64,000 bases of DNA, from assembly GCA_024636505.1 (NCBI GenBank), contig JAGXGY010000054.1:28677-92676 (forward strand), read 5' to 3'. The position numbers were made by a program, and so were the translations under genes. The notes beneath the pieces are model-generated. The model was given only the letters and a program-made list of their open reading frames with translations, did no database searches and was not told the origin of the DNA. The DNA comes from Methylobacter sp. GTDB lineage: Bacteria; Pseudomonadota; Gammaproteobacteria; Methylococcales; Methylomonadaceae. The stretch's first letter is position 1. Each line of letters starts with the position of its first letter. This document shows, in pieces, positions 37,986 through 47,699 of the stretch.

Positions 37986-40493
37986 CTATGGATATTCCAC
38001 CGGCACAGAATCCAGCTTCCAGATGTCCCGGTTATATTCGCGGATGGTTCTATCTGTGGAAAATTTGCCGCTGTTTGCGCAATTTAATATACTCATCCGG
38101 GTCCAATGCTCTTTATCCTGATAGGCGGCTTCCACGCGTTTTTGCGCATCGACATAGCTCCTGAAATCTGCGATAGTCATCCACGGGTCATACCGGCTTT
38201 TAATGGAGGCGATCAGATCATCGAAAATCCCCGGCTCAAACTGATTAAAATGTCCGCTTTCCAGAAGATGCATTACCCGTTGCAAATCTTCATCCTGATC
38301 AATAATCGCGAAGGGGTCATAATGCTTGCGCCTTACTTCGATCTGTTCTTCAGTCAACCCAAACAGAAAAAAGTTTTCATCGCCGACTTCCTCTCTGATT
38401 TCAATATTAGCCCCGTCCAGTGTTCCTATGGTTAATGCGCCATTCATCATCAGCTTCATATTGCCGGTACCGGATGCTTCTTTTCCCGCAGTAGAAATCT
38501 GTTCGGAAAGATCGGCGGCAGGGCAGATCATTTCCATCCCTGAAACCCGATAATCCGGTAGAAAAAACAGAATCAAGCTGTCGCCGACATCGGCATCAGA
38601 ATTAATCACATTAGCGACGTTATTAATCAGCTTAATGGTTCTTTTTGCCATCGCATATCCCGGCGCAGCCTTGCCGCCAATTAACACGCAGCGTGGAACC
38701 CAATTATCGGTATCGCCGCGTTTAATTCTGTCGTACAGATGAATCACATGCAGCACATTTAAAATCTGCCGCTTGTATTCATGAATGCGCTTAACCTGTA
38801 TGTCAAACAGAGCGTCGGGGTTTAAATGAATATCCAGATATTGTTTTTTGTGTTCAATCAGCCGCTGCTTTGCATCTTGCTTTATCTCGCGCCAACGATT
38901 TCGAAATCCGGCATCTTCGGCAAAAGGCTCCAGTTTTTTTAGCTCTTCCAGATGAGTGATCCAACGGTCGCCGATGGCTTCGGTTATTAATGCAGCCAAT
39001 GCCGGATTACACGAGGCCAGCCAGCGGCGCGGCGTTACGCCGTTGGTTTTATTATTAAACTTATGCGGCCATAATTCATAAAAATCCCGAAACAAGCCCT
39101 GTTGCAGCAACCGGGAATGCAACCGGGCAACGCCATTGACCGAAAAGCTGCCGACTATCGCAAGATAAGCCATGCGCACCTGCTGTTCCGCGCCTTCTTC
39201 TATGATCGACATTCGGCTTAATCTGGCCTTATCGCCGGGCCAATGCGAGGCGACTTCCGACATAAAATGCGCGTTTATTTCAAAGATAATCTCCATTAAT
39301 CTGGGCAACAAGCGCTGCATCAGCTTAACCGACCATTTTTCAAGCGCTTCAGGCAACAGCGTATGATTGGTATAAGCCATGGTTTGTCGGGTGATTCCCC
39401 AGGCAGTCTCCCATGACAGGCCGTGCACATCGGTTAACAGGCGCATTAATTCGGCAATAGCGATGCTGGGATGGGTATCATTTAACTGAAAACAGCTTTT
39501 GTCGGCGAAGCTGCTAAAATCATGCCCGTGCTGCCTGATCCAATAGGCGAGCACATCCTGCAAGCTGGCCGATGCCAGAAAATACTGCTGGCGCAATCGT
39601 AATTCCTTGCCGTTTTCATTGGCATCATTCGGATACAGCACCATGGTAATGTGCTCGGCTGTGACTTTTGCCGCCACCGATTCGGCATAATCGCCGGCAT
39701 TGAATTCATCCAGATTAAATTCCTCCGTCGCGACAGCTTTCCATAAACGCAGGGTATTAACGGTATTGTTTTTAAACCCGGGTACCGGTGTGTCAAAGGG
39801 GACCGCCAGCACGTCTTGAGTGCTGATCCAGCATACCCGCTGCTTGCCTTGCTCATCAGTTTGTATTTCGGTGTGCCCGCCAAGCTTGATGCGCAACGAA
39901 TATTCCAGCCGCTCGACTTCCCAGATATTACCGTGACGCAGCCAATGATCCGGTTTTTCGACCTGTTCGCCGTTGACGACGGTTTGGGTAAACATGCCGT
40001 ATTCATACCGTAAGCCGTAACCCATGGCCGGTAATTGCAGCGTTGCGCAACTGTCGATAAAGCAGGCCGCCAACCGCCCCAGACCGCCATTACCCAAGCC
40101 GGCATCAAGCTCCCGGTCAACCAGCTCCTCTATTTCGATGCCCAAATCGTGCATGGCTTGGCTAGCTGCATCGGTTATGCCGAGATTGAGCATTGCATTG
40201 CTCAAGGTTCTCCCCATCAAAAACTCCATAGACAGATAAAACACCTGTCGGCTATCTGTATCGTTATAGGTTTTATCGGTATTGCTCCGGCGCTCCATCA
40301 GCCGGTCACGAATAGACAGCGACAACGCCTCGCAGGCATAAAACGGCGATGAACGGGAATTTTCATCCCGGCCCATTAAATGAACGTAATACTGCTTAAA
40401 GTCATCAATAAAATCGTCTTTTGTTACACCCAATTTAGGGACATTGGTAATTGAAGATTTAGGCTTGCTCGTAACAAATCGTTTATTAGGCAT
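37986..40493 (-). CDS. glgP: Glycogen/starch/alpha-glucan phosphorylase
   Basis: Releases glucose-1-phosphate from glycogen using PLP. The 835-residue protein has YLSMEFLMGRTLSNAMLNLG, AGLGNGGLGRLAACFIDSCA, QLNDTHPSIAIAELMRLLTD and KTNGVTPRRWLASCNP. The PLP-lysine motif EASGTGNMKLMMNGALTIG lies near residue 690. Length is full. It lies alone, with a repeat downstream-strand side at 40535-40740 upstream of its start. Confidence 0.97.
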   Translation of the reverse strand: MPNKRFVTSKPKSSITNVPKLGVTKDDFIDDFKQYYVHLMGRDENSRSSPFYACEALSLSIRDRLMERRSNTDKTYNDTDSRQVFYLSMEFLMGRTLSNAMLNLGITDAASQAMHDLGIEIEELVDRELDAGLGNGGLGRLAACFIDSCATLQLPAMGYGLRYEYGMFTQTVVNGEQVEKPDHWLRHGNIWEVERLEYSLRIKLGGHTEIQTDEQGKQRVCWISTQDVLAVPFDTPVPGFKNNTVNTLRLWKAVATEEFNLDEFNAGDYAESVAAKVTAEHITMVLYPNDANENGKELRLRQQYFLASASLQDVLAYWIRQHGHDFSSFADKSCFQLNDTHPSIAIAELMRLLTDVHGLSWETAWGITRQTMAYTNHTLLPEALEKWSVKLMQRLLPRLMEIIFEINAHFMSEVASHWPGDKARLSRMSIIEEGAEQQVRMAYLAIVGSFSVNGVARLHSRLLQQGLFRDFYELWPHKFNNKTNGVTPRRWLASCNPALAALITEAIGDRWITHLEELKKLEPFAEDAGFRNRWREIKQDAKQRLIEHKKQYLDIHLNPDALFDIQVKRIHEYKRQILNVLHVIHLYDRIKRGDTDNWVPRCVLIGGKAAPGYAMAKRTIKLINNVANVINSDADVGDSLILFFLPDYRVSGMEMICPAADLSEQISTAGKEASGTGNMKLMMNGALTIGTLDGANIEIREEVGDENFFLFGLTEEQIEVRRKHYDPFAIIDQDEDLQRVMHLLESGHFNQFEPGIFDDLIASIKSRYDPWMTIADFRSYVDAQKRVEAAYQDKEHWTRMSILNCANSGKFSTDRTIREYNRDIWKLDSVPVEYP

Positions 40494-40534
40494 GGTTTAC
40501 TCCAAGAGGTTGATGCGACTAAGGTATCTTTTAA

Positions 40535-40740
40535 TAATGGAACGCAGATGACGCTGATAATTATGATTGAATAAGATTTTTTGAATTATCCTGGAAAGCG
40601 CAGTTGAAGCAAGTGGAAGCCGTTCGTGTTGAGCCCTTCGGCTGTGCTCAGGAGGGCCTTGTCGAAGCATGAGCGGCTCCCACTTATCCCCCATTTGGAT
40701 TATCTGTGTTCATCATAATCATCTGCGTCATCAGCGTTCT
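40535..40740. repeat. Dispersed repeat copy split by a nested insert
   Basis: The left arm (40535-40590) has AATGGAACGCAGATGACGC and AAGATTTTTTGAATTATC; the right arm (40699-40740) has TTATCTGTGTTCATCAT and CTGCGTCATCAGCGTTC. Without the insert the two join to a unit close to the one at 27014. The right arm forms the 3' end of the ParA-like gene at 40700. Confidence 0.75.
40591..40698. mobile_element. 108-bp palindromic insert with 6-bp duplication
   Basis: It is flanked on both sides by ATTATC (40585-40590 and 40699-40704), as expected for a target-site duplication. Near its ends are GTGGAAGCCGTTC and GAGCGGCTCCCAC, inverted with two mismatches. Its centre has GAGCCCTTCGGCTGTGCTCA, part of the widely dispersed CCTTCGACAAGGC...GAACGG type. 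It has no coding capacity. Confidence 0.6.
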
Positions 40741-41482
40741 TTGCTACACGGACCAGAATTTCCTGCCACAAAGCATCGTAAGCGACTAGGGATTGGCTTT
40801 TCTTAACATAGCCTCCCAGCGGCATGCGTTCCAGGCCCATACGTTCAATATCGCTGGCATAAGGAATCGCGGTTGTTAAGGTCTCAGGATAACGCTCGCT
40901 CAGGCTATCCATAATGTCCCTGTGCATTTTTTTGCGTCGGTCGGCCATCGAAAAAAACGGAATCAGCATCAGTTTATTCAAACCGTTATCGTCGATGAAT
41001 TTCTCCAGTTGCGCCAGTGTCCTTAACGACAGCGTCGTAGGAATTATCGGCGATAAGACTATATCTGCCGCCTCAAAAACAGCTTCAGATAATAACGAAA
41101 TATTGGGCGGACAATCCAAAAAAATAAAATCGTATTCTTCGGCCAAGGGCTTTAAACGTTTTTTAAGTTGCTGCGTCGGCTTTTTTTTGGCATCCAGAAC
41201 CAAATCCAGATTTCTGAAAGAAAAATCGGCCGGCAATAAATCCAGATTTTCAAAATCAGTGCCTTTAATCAAGCCGTCCAGTTCATGCTTTCCGGCGATT
41301 AATGCTTTGCTGCCGCCTTTGATCTTAGGCTTAATACGGAAATAATAACTGCTGGCACCTTGCGGATCAAGATCCCAGACCAAAGTACGGTAACCGTTAC
41401 GCGCGGCGGTGTAGGCCAGATTGACGGCGCTTGAGGTTTTGCCGACCCCTCCCTTGATACTATAGACAGCGAATACATTCAT
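40700..41482 (-). CDS. ParA/MinD-like ATPase with repeat-derived tail
   Basis: The 260-residue protein begins MNVFAVYSI followed by KGGVGKTSSAVNLAYTAARN, the deviant Walker A of ParA ATPases. Walker B is YDFIFLDCPPNISLLSEAVF. No ParB partner is adjacent, so it is not the chromosomal system at 18174; similar orphan ParAs position protein complexes or membrane structures. The last twelve residues (NADDADDYDEHR) and the stop codon are encoded by the right arm of a dispersed repeat, so the original C-terminus has been replaced. Confidence 0.85.
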   Translation of the reverse strand: MNVFAVYSIKGGVGKTSSAVNLAYTAARNGYRTLVWDLDPQGASSYYFRIKPKIKGGSKALIAGKHELDGLIKGTDFENLDLLPADFSFRNLDLVLDAKKKPTQQLKKRLKPLAEEYDFIFLDCPPNISLLSEAVFEAADIVLSPIIPTTLSLRTLAQLEKFIDDNGLNKLMLIPFFSMADRRKKMHRDIMDSLSERYPETLTTAIPYASDIERMGLERMPLGGYVKKSQSLVAYDALWQEILVRVAKNADDADDYDEHR

Positions 41483-41496
41483 TACATAATCTCATG

Positions 41497-41535
41497 GTGA
41501 CTACTCAGCAGTTGGAAAAATGAAACGCAGACGCC
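41497..41535. repeat. Half copy of the ACTACTCAGC repeat
   Basis: GTGACTACTCAGCAGTTGGA followed by AAAATGAAACGCAGACGCC matches the left end of the family (compare 3007-3044). Nothing resembling the right half follows. It lies just upstream of the ParA-like gene. Confidence 0.55.
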
Positions 41536-41698
41536 AAAAACAGCCGGCGCTGATCAGTATCATAAACGTGAATTGTTTAAAAAATACCACCACGAAGAAC
41601 GCTTCGTCACTATTTTTCTTCATCAGAAATTTATGTAAAGCAGCGTAACCCCGCGCCGTTCAAGGCGTGAATGTCAGCGACTCAGTCAGCAACATAAT

Positions 41699-41873
41699 CT
41701 ATTTCGGCATTGTTTGCTGTTCAATGTACTGACGAATAATGGCGATAGGCGCAGCGCCGCAACTCCCGGCAAAGTAACTGGGCGACCCTAATGCGCCGCC
41801 CCATAACCGCTTTTTTTTCAGGATAATCCTTGTTGCCAATCATTCGGCTTGAGACTCCTTTAAAAAACCATTC
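41699..41873 (-). pseudogene. IS200-type TnpA (Y1 transposase) C-terminal relic
   Basis: On the minus strand the fragment reads [17 protein letters not shown], then a run of eight A, then KKRLWGGALGSPSYFAGSC followed by GAAPIAIIRQYIEQQTMPK and a stop. Both parts look like the end of IS200/IS605 TnpA but lie in different frames, joined at the A8 run. The N-terminal two thirds, including the HUH motif, are gone. It stands 110 bp upstream of hemL, within a 500-bp region without other genes. Confidence 0.7.
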
Positions 41874-41984
41874 TATAACGATAAGCTTTCCATTGGGGCA
41901 AAGTTATCCTATCCTTGTACGCCACAGCTGCTTCCGGGCAGACGTTACCGCTTACACATCAACCTTGGGAATAAGACAGCAACT

Positions 41985-43265
41985 ATGACTGAAGCAACCT
42001 CGTTATTTTCCGATGCAAAACGCGTCATTCCAGGCGGCGTCAATTCGCCGGTACGATCCTTTAGCGGCGTGGGCGGCACACCGGTGTTTATCGACCATGC
42101 CCTGGGGCCGTATATCTACGACAGCTTCGGCAACCGTTATATCGATTATGTCGGTTCCTGGGGACCGATGATTTTAGGTCATGCCCACCCGGAAGTTATT
42201 GCAACGGTCAAACAGGCATGCGAAAAAGGTCTGAGCTTTGGCGCACCGACCGAAATCGAAACGCTGATGGCCCAACGGGTTTGCGAGCTGATGCCGTCGA
42301 TCGAACTGGTTAGAATGGTCAGTTCCGGTACCGAAGCCACCATGAGCGCCATTCGTTTGGCCAGAGGCTACACCGGTCGGAATAAAATCGTTAAATTCGA
42401 AGGCTGCTATCACGGCCATTCCGATGCCTTATTGGTCAAGGCAGGCTCCGGCGCGCTGACTTTTGGCGTGCCCAGTTCGCCCGGCGTACCGGCCTCGGTT
42501 GCCGAAAACACCATCACCCTGACCTACAACGACAGCCAAGCAGTCAAGGCGCTTTTTGCAGAATATGGCGAGCAAATCGCCTGCATTATCGTCGAGCCGG
42601 TTGCAGGTAATATGAACTGCATTCCGCCCGAACCCGGTTTTCTGGCATGCTTGCGCCAAGTTTGCGACCAATATAATAGTGTATTGATTTTTGATGAAGT
42701 GATGACTGGCTTTAGGGTAGGCTTAACCGGTGCGCAGGGACTTTATAATATTAAGCCCGACTTAACCACACTAGGAAAAATTATCGGCGGCGGTATGCCG
42801 GTCGGCGCTTTCGGCGGCTCGCGCAAAATCATGGAATGTCTTGCGCCGCTCGGCCCGGTGTATCAGGCCGGAACATTGTCCGGCAACCCGGTCGCGATGG
42901 CTGCCGGTTTAAAAACCCTGGAATTGATCGCCCTACCCGGCTTTTACGAAGCGTTGAGCAAAAAAACCGAAAAACTGACTTCAGGCCTGAAACAGCGTGC
43001 CGCTCAAGCCGGTATTGCGATGACCACCAACAGCGTCGGCGGCATGTTCGGGCTGTTTTTCACAACAGAGCAGCAAGTGAGCCGCTTTGCCCAAGTCATG
43101 CAGTGCGATCAGAACCTGTTTAAACGTTTCTTCCATGCGATGCTGGATGAAGGCGTTTATTTGGCGCCGTCAGCGTTTGAGGCCGGTTTTGTTTCGGCGG
43201 CGCACAGCGACGAAGATCTGAATAACACTTTGGATATTGCAGAAGCCATCTTCAAGCGCTTGTAA
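41985..43265 (+). CDS. hemL: Glutamate-1-semialdehyde 2,1-aminomutase
   Basis: PLP enzyme that makes 5-aminolevulinate for heme and siroheme by the C5 pathway. The 426-residue protein has [39 protein letters not shown] and the PLP-lysine segment [19 protein letters not shown]. The N-terminus [20 protein letters not shown] is typical. It stands alone between two repeat-rich intergenic regions. Confidence 0.97.
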   Translation: MTEATSLFSDAKRVIPGGVNSPVRSFSGVGGTPVFIDHALGPYIYDSFGNRYIDYVGSWGPMILGHAHPEVIATVKQACEKGLSFGAPTEIETLMAQRVCELMPSIELVRMVSSGTEATMSAIRLARGYTGRNKIVKFEGCYHGHSDALLVKAGSGALTFGVPSSPGVPASVAENTITLTYNDSQAVKALFAEYGEQIACIIVEPVAGNMNCIPPEPGFLACLRQVCDQYNSVLIFDEVMTGFRVGLTGAQGLYNIKPDLTTLGKIIGGGMPVGAFGGSRKIMECLAPLGPVYQAGTLSGNPVAMAAGLKTLELIALPGFYEALSKKTEKLTSGLKQRAAQAGIAMTTNSVGGMFGLFFTTEQQVSRFAQVMQCDQNLFKRFFHAMLDEGVYLAPSAFEAGFVSAAHSDEDLNNTLDIAEAIFKRL

Positions 43266-43267
43266 CT

Positions 43268-43620
43268 TATTCAGTACTTAGAAAAATACGACTGCATGGA
43301 CAAATATTTGCTCCCCGGTAATTGCTCCTGCATTACCCTACTACACGCCATCCATGGCGTTATGCAATATCTGCATTCACCACATCCATGTGGCTTATGC
43401 AGGAGGTACGACCCCAAGGACGGGGGAGCTAGAATTGCGTCGGGAACAGCAATCGAGAGCAACGCAGGAGCAGTTGCCGAGAACGCAGATGACGCGGATT
43501 TGGCGGATAACCGCAGATAAAATCAAGAGTATTGGGCTGGTCACCAAGCTCCAGCTTGGGAACCCAGTCTTGGAAGCTCCAGCTTCCCGTCTCGAGAAGC
43601 TGAAACTTGGAAACCAGCAA
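43268..43620. repeat. Composite of several dispersed repeats
   Basis: A 470-bp region without a supported gene. It holds a degraded left end (TACTTAGAAAAATACGACTG, shared with the 15550 copy), and the block AGAGCAACGCAGGAGCAGTT also found at 15590. It also has GAACGCAGATGACGCGGATT, and a run of short units such as CCAAGCTCCAGCTTGGGAAC and TTGGAAGCTCCAGCTTCC. A 106-codon plus-strand frame across it is repeat-derived and not treated as a gene. Confidence 0.6.
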
Positions 43621-43735
43621 ACCTTGAGCAAAAATGACCATGACCGACAACATTCACTAACACCAGCATGTTAATAATTATCAACACGCATTTTTGTTAC
43701 TGGAGCACTCCCTGATCAAAAAAACGACATTACTC

Positions 43736-44140
43736 ATGATTCGAATCCTCTACTTTAGCCGGTCCATGAATACACTATACGATGACCAACTCCAGGATAT
43801 ATTGGAGTCGTCGCGACGAAATAATAGTGCTCTTGACATCACCGGCATTCTTGTTCACGCCAACGGCATGTTTATGCAAGTTCTGGAAGGGCCGGAGCAG
43901 CCGACACTCCGCACCTATGTGAAGATTCTGGACGATCAAAGACACAGTGATTGCCAAATTGCTTACATTACGCCTACAGACAAGCGAATCTTCGAGGGTT
44001 GGTCTATGGGGTTCATTGCCCATAACGATCCGTTGGATTTTAAAAAAATCATAGCGTTGCAAAAACAGCACAGTAAAGAAGCGATTGAGCCGAAGATTTT
44101 TACACAGACCATGCGTGAATTTCTTAAAATCCTACATTGA
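43736..44140 (+). CDS. BLUF-domain blue-light photosensor
   Basis: The 134-residue protein is a single BLUF (FAD-binding) domain with a short tail. The photochemical residues are in place: Tyr6 (RILYFSRS), Asn30 (SSRRNNSALDITGIL) and Gln48 (GMFMQVLEGPEQ), plus a Trp in FEGWSMGF. There is no output domain, so it should act on a separate partner. The ATG at 43736 fits the family start; an upstream TTG at 43694 with a GGAG site is possible. Confidence 0.88.
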   Translation: MIRILYFSRSMNTLYDDQLQDILESSRRNNSALDITGILVHANGMFMQVLEGPEQPTLRTYVKILDDQRHSDCQIAYITPTDKRIFEGWSMGFIAHNDPLDFKKIIALQKQHSKEAIEPKIFTQTMREFLKILH

Positions 44141-44318
44141 GCACGGCTAATCAAACGACCTGTTTAGACAAGCGGCAGCAACCTGTAATAAATTCAGATC
44201 CCCACGTATCGCCGCATAATTCTCATCTGCAATTCAAGCATCCAGCGACTCAGGTGGATCGGTAAATCAATGTCAAATTCAATTTTAAAACCATCAGATC
44301 AACCATGAACAGATACAC

Positions 44319-45641
44319 ATGAGTTTTATCAATCATATTCCCCCGCTGGTCTGGGCGTTAATCGGTTTCCTGATCGGCGCATTTGCGATGCGCCTATTGA
44401 GCGGCAGGGATAAAGCCCTGATCCGGCAACTGTCGACCAATCTGGCAGTTTTGGAGGAAAAACTCAAGCAATTCCAAAATCGCGAAAGCGAATTCAAACA
44501 GTTGCAGCAGCTGTTTATCGAGACCAAATCCCAGAATGTCGAATTGCAGACCCGCATCGATGAGCAGACGAAAAATACCGCAGAAAAATTAAAGCTGCTG
44601 CTGGATGCGGAACTGCGATTGAACACCCAGTTTGAAAATCTGGCCGGCAAGATTTTCGACGAGCGCAGCAAGCAATTCACCGAACACCATAAAACCAGCC
44701 TGGATCATATCGTCACGCCTTTACGGGAACAGCTCGGCGAGTTCAAGCAGCGCATCGAAACGGTTTACGACAACGACAACAAGGATCGCAGTTCCCTGCG
44801 CGAGGAAATCGTTTCCCTGCGCCGCGATACCGCACAAATGAACCAGGAAGCGCTTAACCTGACCCGCGCGTTGAAAGGCGACAAGAAAACCCAGGGCAAC
44901 TGGGGCGAAATGATCCTGGAAACAGTGCTGGAAAAATCGGGACTGCGCAAAGGCATCGAGTATGAAACGCAGGGCGCGTTCCGGGATGAGGACAACCGGC
45001 TGTTCAAACCGGATGTGATCGTCCGCCTGCCCGAGGACAAGGATGTGGTGATCGATTCCAAGGTGTCGTTGCTGGCTTATGAACGTTATTGTTCGACTGA
45101 AGACGATCAGGAACGCGTAAGGGCATTAAAGCAGCATACCGACGCAGTGCGCGAACATATCAAGGGCTTGAGCAACAAGGATTATTCCGCTTTGAAAGGC
45201 CTGAGGTCGCTGGATTTCGTATTGTTATTCATGCCGATTGAATCGGCGTTCATCGCCGCATTCCAAGCCGATGAACGCCTATTTACCGACGCTTTCGAGC
45301 ATAAAATCATCGTGGTTACTCCGACCACGTTATTAGCCACCTTGCGCACTATCGAAAACATCTGGCGCTATGAACGCCAAAATGAAAATGCCCGCGCTAT
45401 CGCCGATAAGGCAGGAATCGTTTACGACAAAATCCGTGGCTTTGTCGATGACCTGGATAAACTGGGCAAGCAGCTCAGCACCGTCAACGGCACTTATGAC
45501 GGGGTGATGAATAAATTAACCCAGGGCAACGGTAATTTGATCCGTCAGGCTAGCAGTTTTGTTGATCTTGGCGTTAAGGTCAAAAAGGCCCTCCACAAAA
45601 GCATCACCGAACAGGCCGGTATCGATAGCGACGAAATCTAG
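44319..45641 (+). CDS. rmuC: RmuC-family DNA recombination protein
   Basis: The 440-residue protein has one N-terminal membrane helix (PLVWALIGFLIGAFAMRLL) and a long coiled coil (residues 30-190). The RmuC nuclease-like domain follows, with KKTQGNWGEMILETVLEKSG, FKPDVIVRLPEDKDVVIDSK and VVTPTTLLATLRTIENIWRY. RmuC limits inversions at short repeats in E. coli, which is apt in a repeat-rich genome; the mechanism is unclear. Confidence 0.93.
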   Translation: MSFINHIPPLVWALIGFLIGAFAMRLLSGRDKALIRQLSTNLAVLEEKLKQFQNRESEFKQLQQLFIETKSQNVELQTRIDEQTKNTAEKLKLLLDAELRLNTQFENLAGKIFDERSKQFTEHHKTSLDHIVTPLREQLGEFKQRIETVYDNDNKDRSSLREEIVSLRRDTAQMNQEALNLTRALKGDKKTQGNWGEMILETVLEKSGLRKGIEYETQGAFRDEDNRLFKPDVIVRLPEDKDVVIDSKVSLLAYERYCSTEDDQERVRALKQHTDAVREHIKGLSNKDYSALKGLRSLDFVLLFMPIESAFIAAFQADERLFTDAFEHKIIVVTPTTLLATLRTIENIWRYERQNENARAIADKAGIVYDKIRGFVDDLDKLGKQLSTVNGTYDGVMNKLTQGNGNLIRQASSFVDLGVKVKKALHKSITEQAGIDSDEI

Positions 45642-45646
45642 ACATT

Positions 45647-45672
45647 GTGGGCGCGAATAAATTCGCGCCCAC
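45647..45672. repeat. 26-nt palindrome, copy 2
   Basis: Identical base for base to the unit at 5910-5935: arms GTGGGCGCGAA and TTCGCGCCCAC around TAAA. It lies 5 bp after the rmuC stop and before purE. Two exact copies 40 kb apart show a dispersed repeat, perhaps used as a transcript end. Confidence 0.75.
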
Positions 45673-45730
45673 ATAATTTATGCGATACTACGCGGCTTAA
45701 ATTTATTACCTGCTTAATTAGGAGTAACAC

Positions 45731-46231
45731 ATGCCCCCATTGGTTGGCATCATCATGGGCTCGACGTCCGACTGGGAAACAATGCGCCATGCAGCGGAAA
45801 CCCTGGAGCGGCTAGGCATTCCCCATGAAGTTGAGGTCGTTTCGGCGCACCGAACCCCGGATAAACTGTTTCATTATGCTGAAAGCGCCGAAAGCAAAGG
45901 CCTGGAAGTAATTATCGCCGGAGCAGGCGGAGCGGCGCATTTGCCGGGCATGACCGCCGCCAAAACCGTGGTGCCGGTGTTAGGCGTGCCGGTGCAGTCC
46001 AAAGCGCTCAATGGTATGGATTCTTTGTTGTCGATCGCACAAATGCCTGCCGGCATTCCGGTCGGCACCCTGGCAATAGGCAAAGCGGGCGCAATCAATG
46101 CGGCATTACTGGCAGCCGCCATCATCAGTAACAAACATGCCCAATACCGGGGCGCATTAAACGATTTCAGACGCGAGCAAACCGAATCGGTGCTTGCGCA
46201 TTCCGATCCGCGAGCTGGAGACCATTTATGA
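45731..46231 (+). CDS. purE: N5-carboxyaminoimidazole ribonucleotide mutase
   Basis: Class I PurE, converts N5-CAIR to CAIR in purine synthesis; acts after PurK. The 166-residue protein has the substrate loop [36 protein letters not shown], and [25 protein letters not shown] precedes the ATG. Its stop overlaps the purK start (ATGA). Confidence 0.97.
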   Translation: MPPLVGIIMGSTSDWETMRHAAETLERLGIPHEVEVVSAHRTPDKLFHYAESAESKGLEVIIAGAGGAAHLPGMTAAKTVVPVLGVPVQSKALNGMDSLLSIAQMPAGIPVGTLAIGKAGAINAALLAAAIISNKHAQYRGALNDFRREQTESVLAHSDPRAGDHL

Positions 46232-47322
46232 TCGTCGGCGTATTGGGTGCAGGTCAGTTGGCCAGAATGATAGCGCTGGCCGGCCTACCTTTGGGGCTGG
46301 ACTTTATTTTTCTCGACCCGTCCGTCGATGCCTGCGCCAATAGACTGGGCGAAGCTTTGATCGGCGACTACAATGATCCGGAATTATTGGCGCAATTGGC
46401 CGAACGCGCCGATGTCGTTACTTATGAGTTTGAAAATGTTCCGGCTGAGGTCGCCGAATTTCTGGCATCTCACACTCAGGTGTATCCATCACCGAAAGCC
46501 CTGGCTGTTGCTCAGGACCGGTTAATCGAAAAAAGTTTTTTCCGCGACCTCGACATTCCTACGCCGGATTATGCGGCTGTAGACAGCCTCGAAAATCTGC
46601 AACAGGCCATGTCCACCTTAGGCTACCCCGCCATTTTGAAAAGCTGCACCCAGGGTTACGACGGCAAAGGCCAGTCGCTGCTCAAGTCGGTGGATGATTT
46701 AACCTCAGCCTGGGAATTGTTGCAGGGCGTTCCCGCTGTCGTCGAAGCTTTCGTGCCGTTTAACCGCGAAGTATCGATTATCGCGGTGCGCAGCGTTTCA
46801 GGGGAAACTGTTTTTTATCCCTTATCGGAAAATTTACATCGCGGCGGCATACTGCGCGTTTCCGAATGCCGCGCCGATGATGCGATGCAACAACAGGCCG
46901 AAGCTTATGTTTCCCGGTTGCTGGAGGCCTTGGATTATGTCGGCGTACTGGCTCTGGAATTATTCGAAGTGGACGGAAAACTGCTGGTCAACGAGTTCGC
47001 GCCACGAGTGCATAACTCCGGCCACTGGACGATTGAAGGTGCGGAAACCAGCCAATTTGAAAATCATTTACGGGCGATTCTAGGCCTGCCGTTAGGCTCG
47101 ACAGCCCCGGTAGGCAAAGCGGCCATGGTCAATTTCATCGGCGGACTGCCTGAGACTGAAGAACTATTGACCATTCCGCACGCGCATTTGCATCTTTACG
47201 ACAAAGCCCCGCGTAAAGGGCGTAAAGTGGCTCATGCGACAGTACGCACAGACAATCGACAGCAATTATCGAAGTCGGTCAAGCAGCTGAGCACACTGGC
47301 TGACCAGGTTGATGATTCGTAA
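46228..47322 (+). CDS. purK: N5-carboxyaminoimidazole ribonucleotide synthase
   Basis: ATP-grasp enzyme making N5-CAIR from AIR, bicarbonate and ATP. The 364-residue protein has [40 protein letters not shown], and the metal site segment [20 protein letters not shown]. Pairing with class I purE is the rule in bacteria. Overlaps purE by four bases. Confidence 0.97.
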   Translation: MIVGVLGAGQLARMIALAGLPLGLDFIFLDPSVDACANRLGEALIGDYNDPELLAQLAERADVVTYEFENVPAEVAEFLASHTQVYPSPKALAVAQDRLIEKSFFRDLDIPTPDYAAVDSLENLQQAMSTLGYPAILKSCTQGYDGKGQSLLKSVDDLTSAWELLQGVPAVVEAFVPFNREVSIIAVRSVSGETVFYPLSENLHRGGILRVSECRADDAMQQQAEAYVSRLLEALDYVGVLALELFEVDGKLLVNEFAPRVHNSGHWTIEGAETSQFENHLRAILGLPLGSTAPVGKAAMVNFIGGLPETEELLTIPHAHLHLYDKAPRKGRKVAHATVRTDNRQQLSKSVKQLSTLADQVDDS

Positions 47323-47342
47323 ATACATATCCGCAACCACAA

Positions 47343-47370
47343 CAGCCTTTTAATCAAGGCTGCGTATTTT
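47343..47370 (+). terminator. Possible terminator after purK
   Basis: CAGCCTT-TTAATC-AAGGCTG is followed by CGTATTTTCG. The stem is seven pairs and the T-run is weak, so termination may be partial. Confidence 0.4.
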
Positions 47371-47402
47371 CGTTGCGATCAATAAATGTTTAAGAGAATA
47401 TT

Positions 47403-47681
47403 ATGGCTATTGTGACCCATGTTGTACTGGATGTTTTAAAGCCTCATCAGCCCAATGTGCTGGATTTTGCCAGTCAATTGGCTGATTTAGGCGAAAACTA
47501 CAGCGTAAATTTGGTAGTCCAGGAAGTGGATGACAGAACCCATAGCATTATTTTGAAGATAAGTGGCGATCATCTCGACTTTGATGCCATTACCCAGCAT
47601 ATCGAGGCCATGGGAGGCTCTGTTCATAGCATTGATGAAGTGGATGTAAAAAGCGAACCCGGAAAACAAGCTGTTGCATAA
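47403..47681 (+). CDS. DUF211 family protein
   Basis: The 92-residue protein matches DUF211: HVVLDVLKPHQPNVLDFASQ, a middle beta strand pair (SVNLVVQEVDDRTHSIILKI), and IEAMGGSVHSIDEVDVKSE at the C-terminus. The fold is ferredoxin-like. The family is best known in archaea and often lies beside a membrane protein; here the VIT-like gene is 18 bp downstream. It may be a metal-responsive partner; that is inference. Confidence 0.85.
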   Translation: MAIVTHVVLDVLKPHQPNVLDFASQLADLGENYSVNLVVQEVDDRTHSIILKISGDHLDFDAITQHIEAMGGSVHSIDEVDVKSEPGKQAVA

Positions 47682-47699
47682 GCATTGTTTATCATTGAA

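Noticed and set aside
39482..40120. 212-codon frame inside glgP
   Set aside because: It overlaps the conserved core of glycogen phosphorylase in another frame and resembles no protein.
43354..43674. 106-codon frame between hemL and the BLUF gene
   Set aside because: The whole frame is dispersed-repeat sequence and has no ribosome site.
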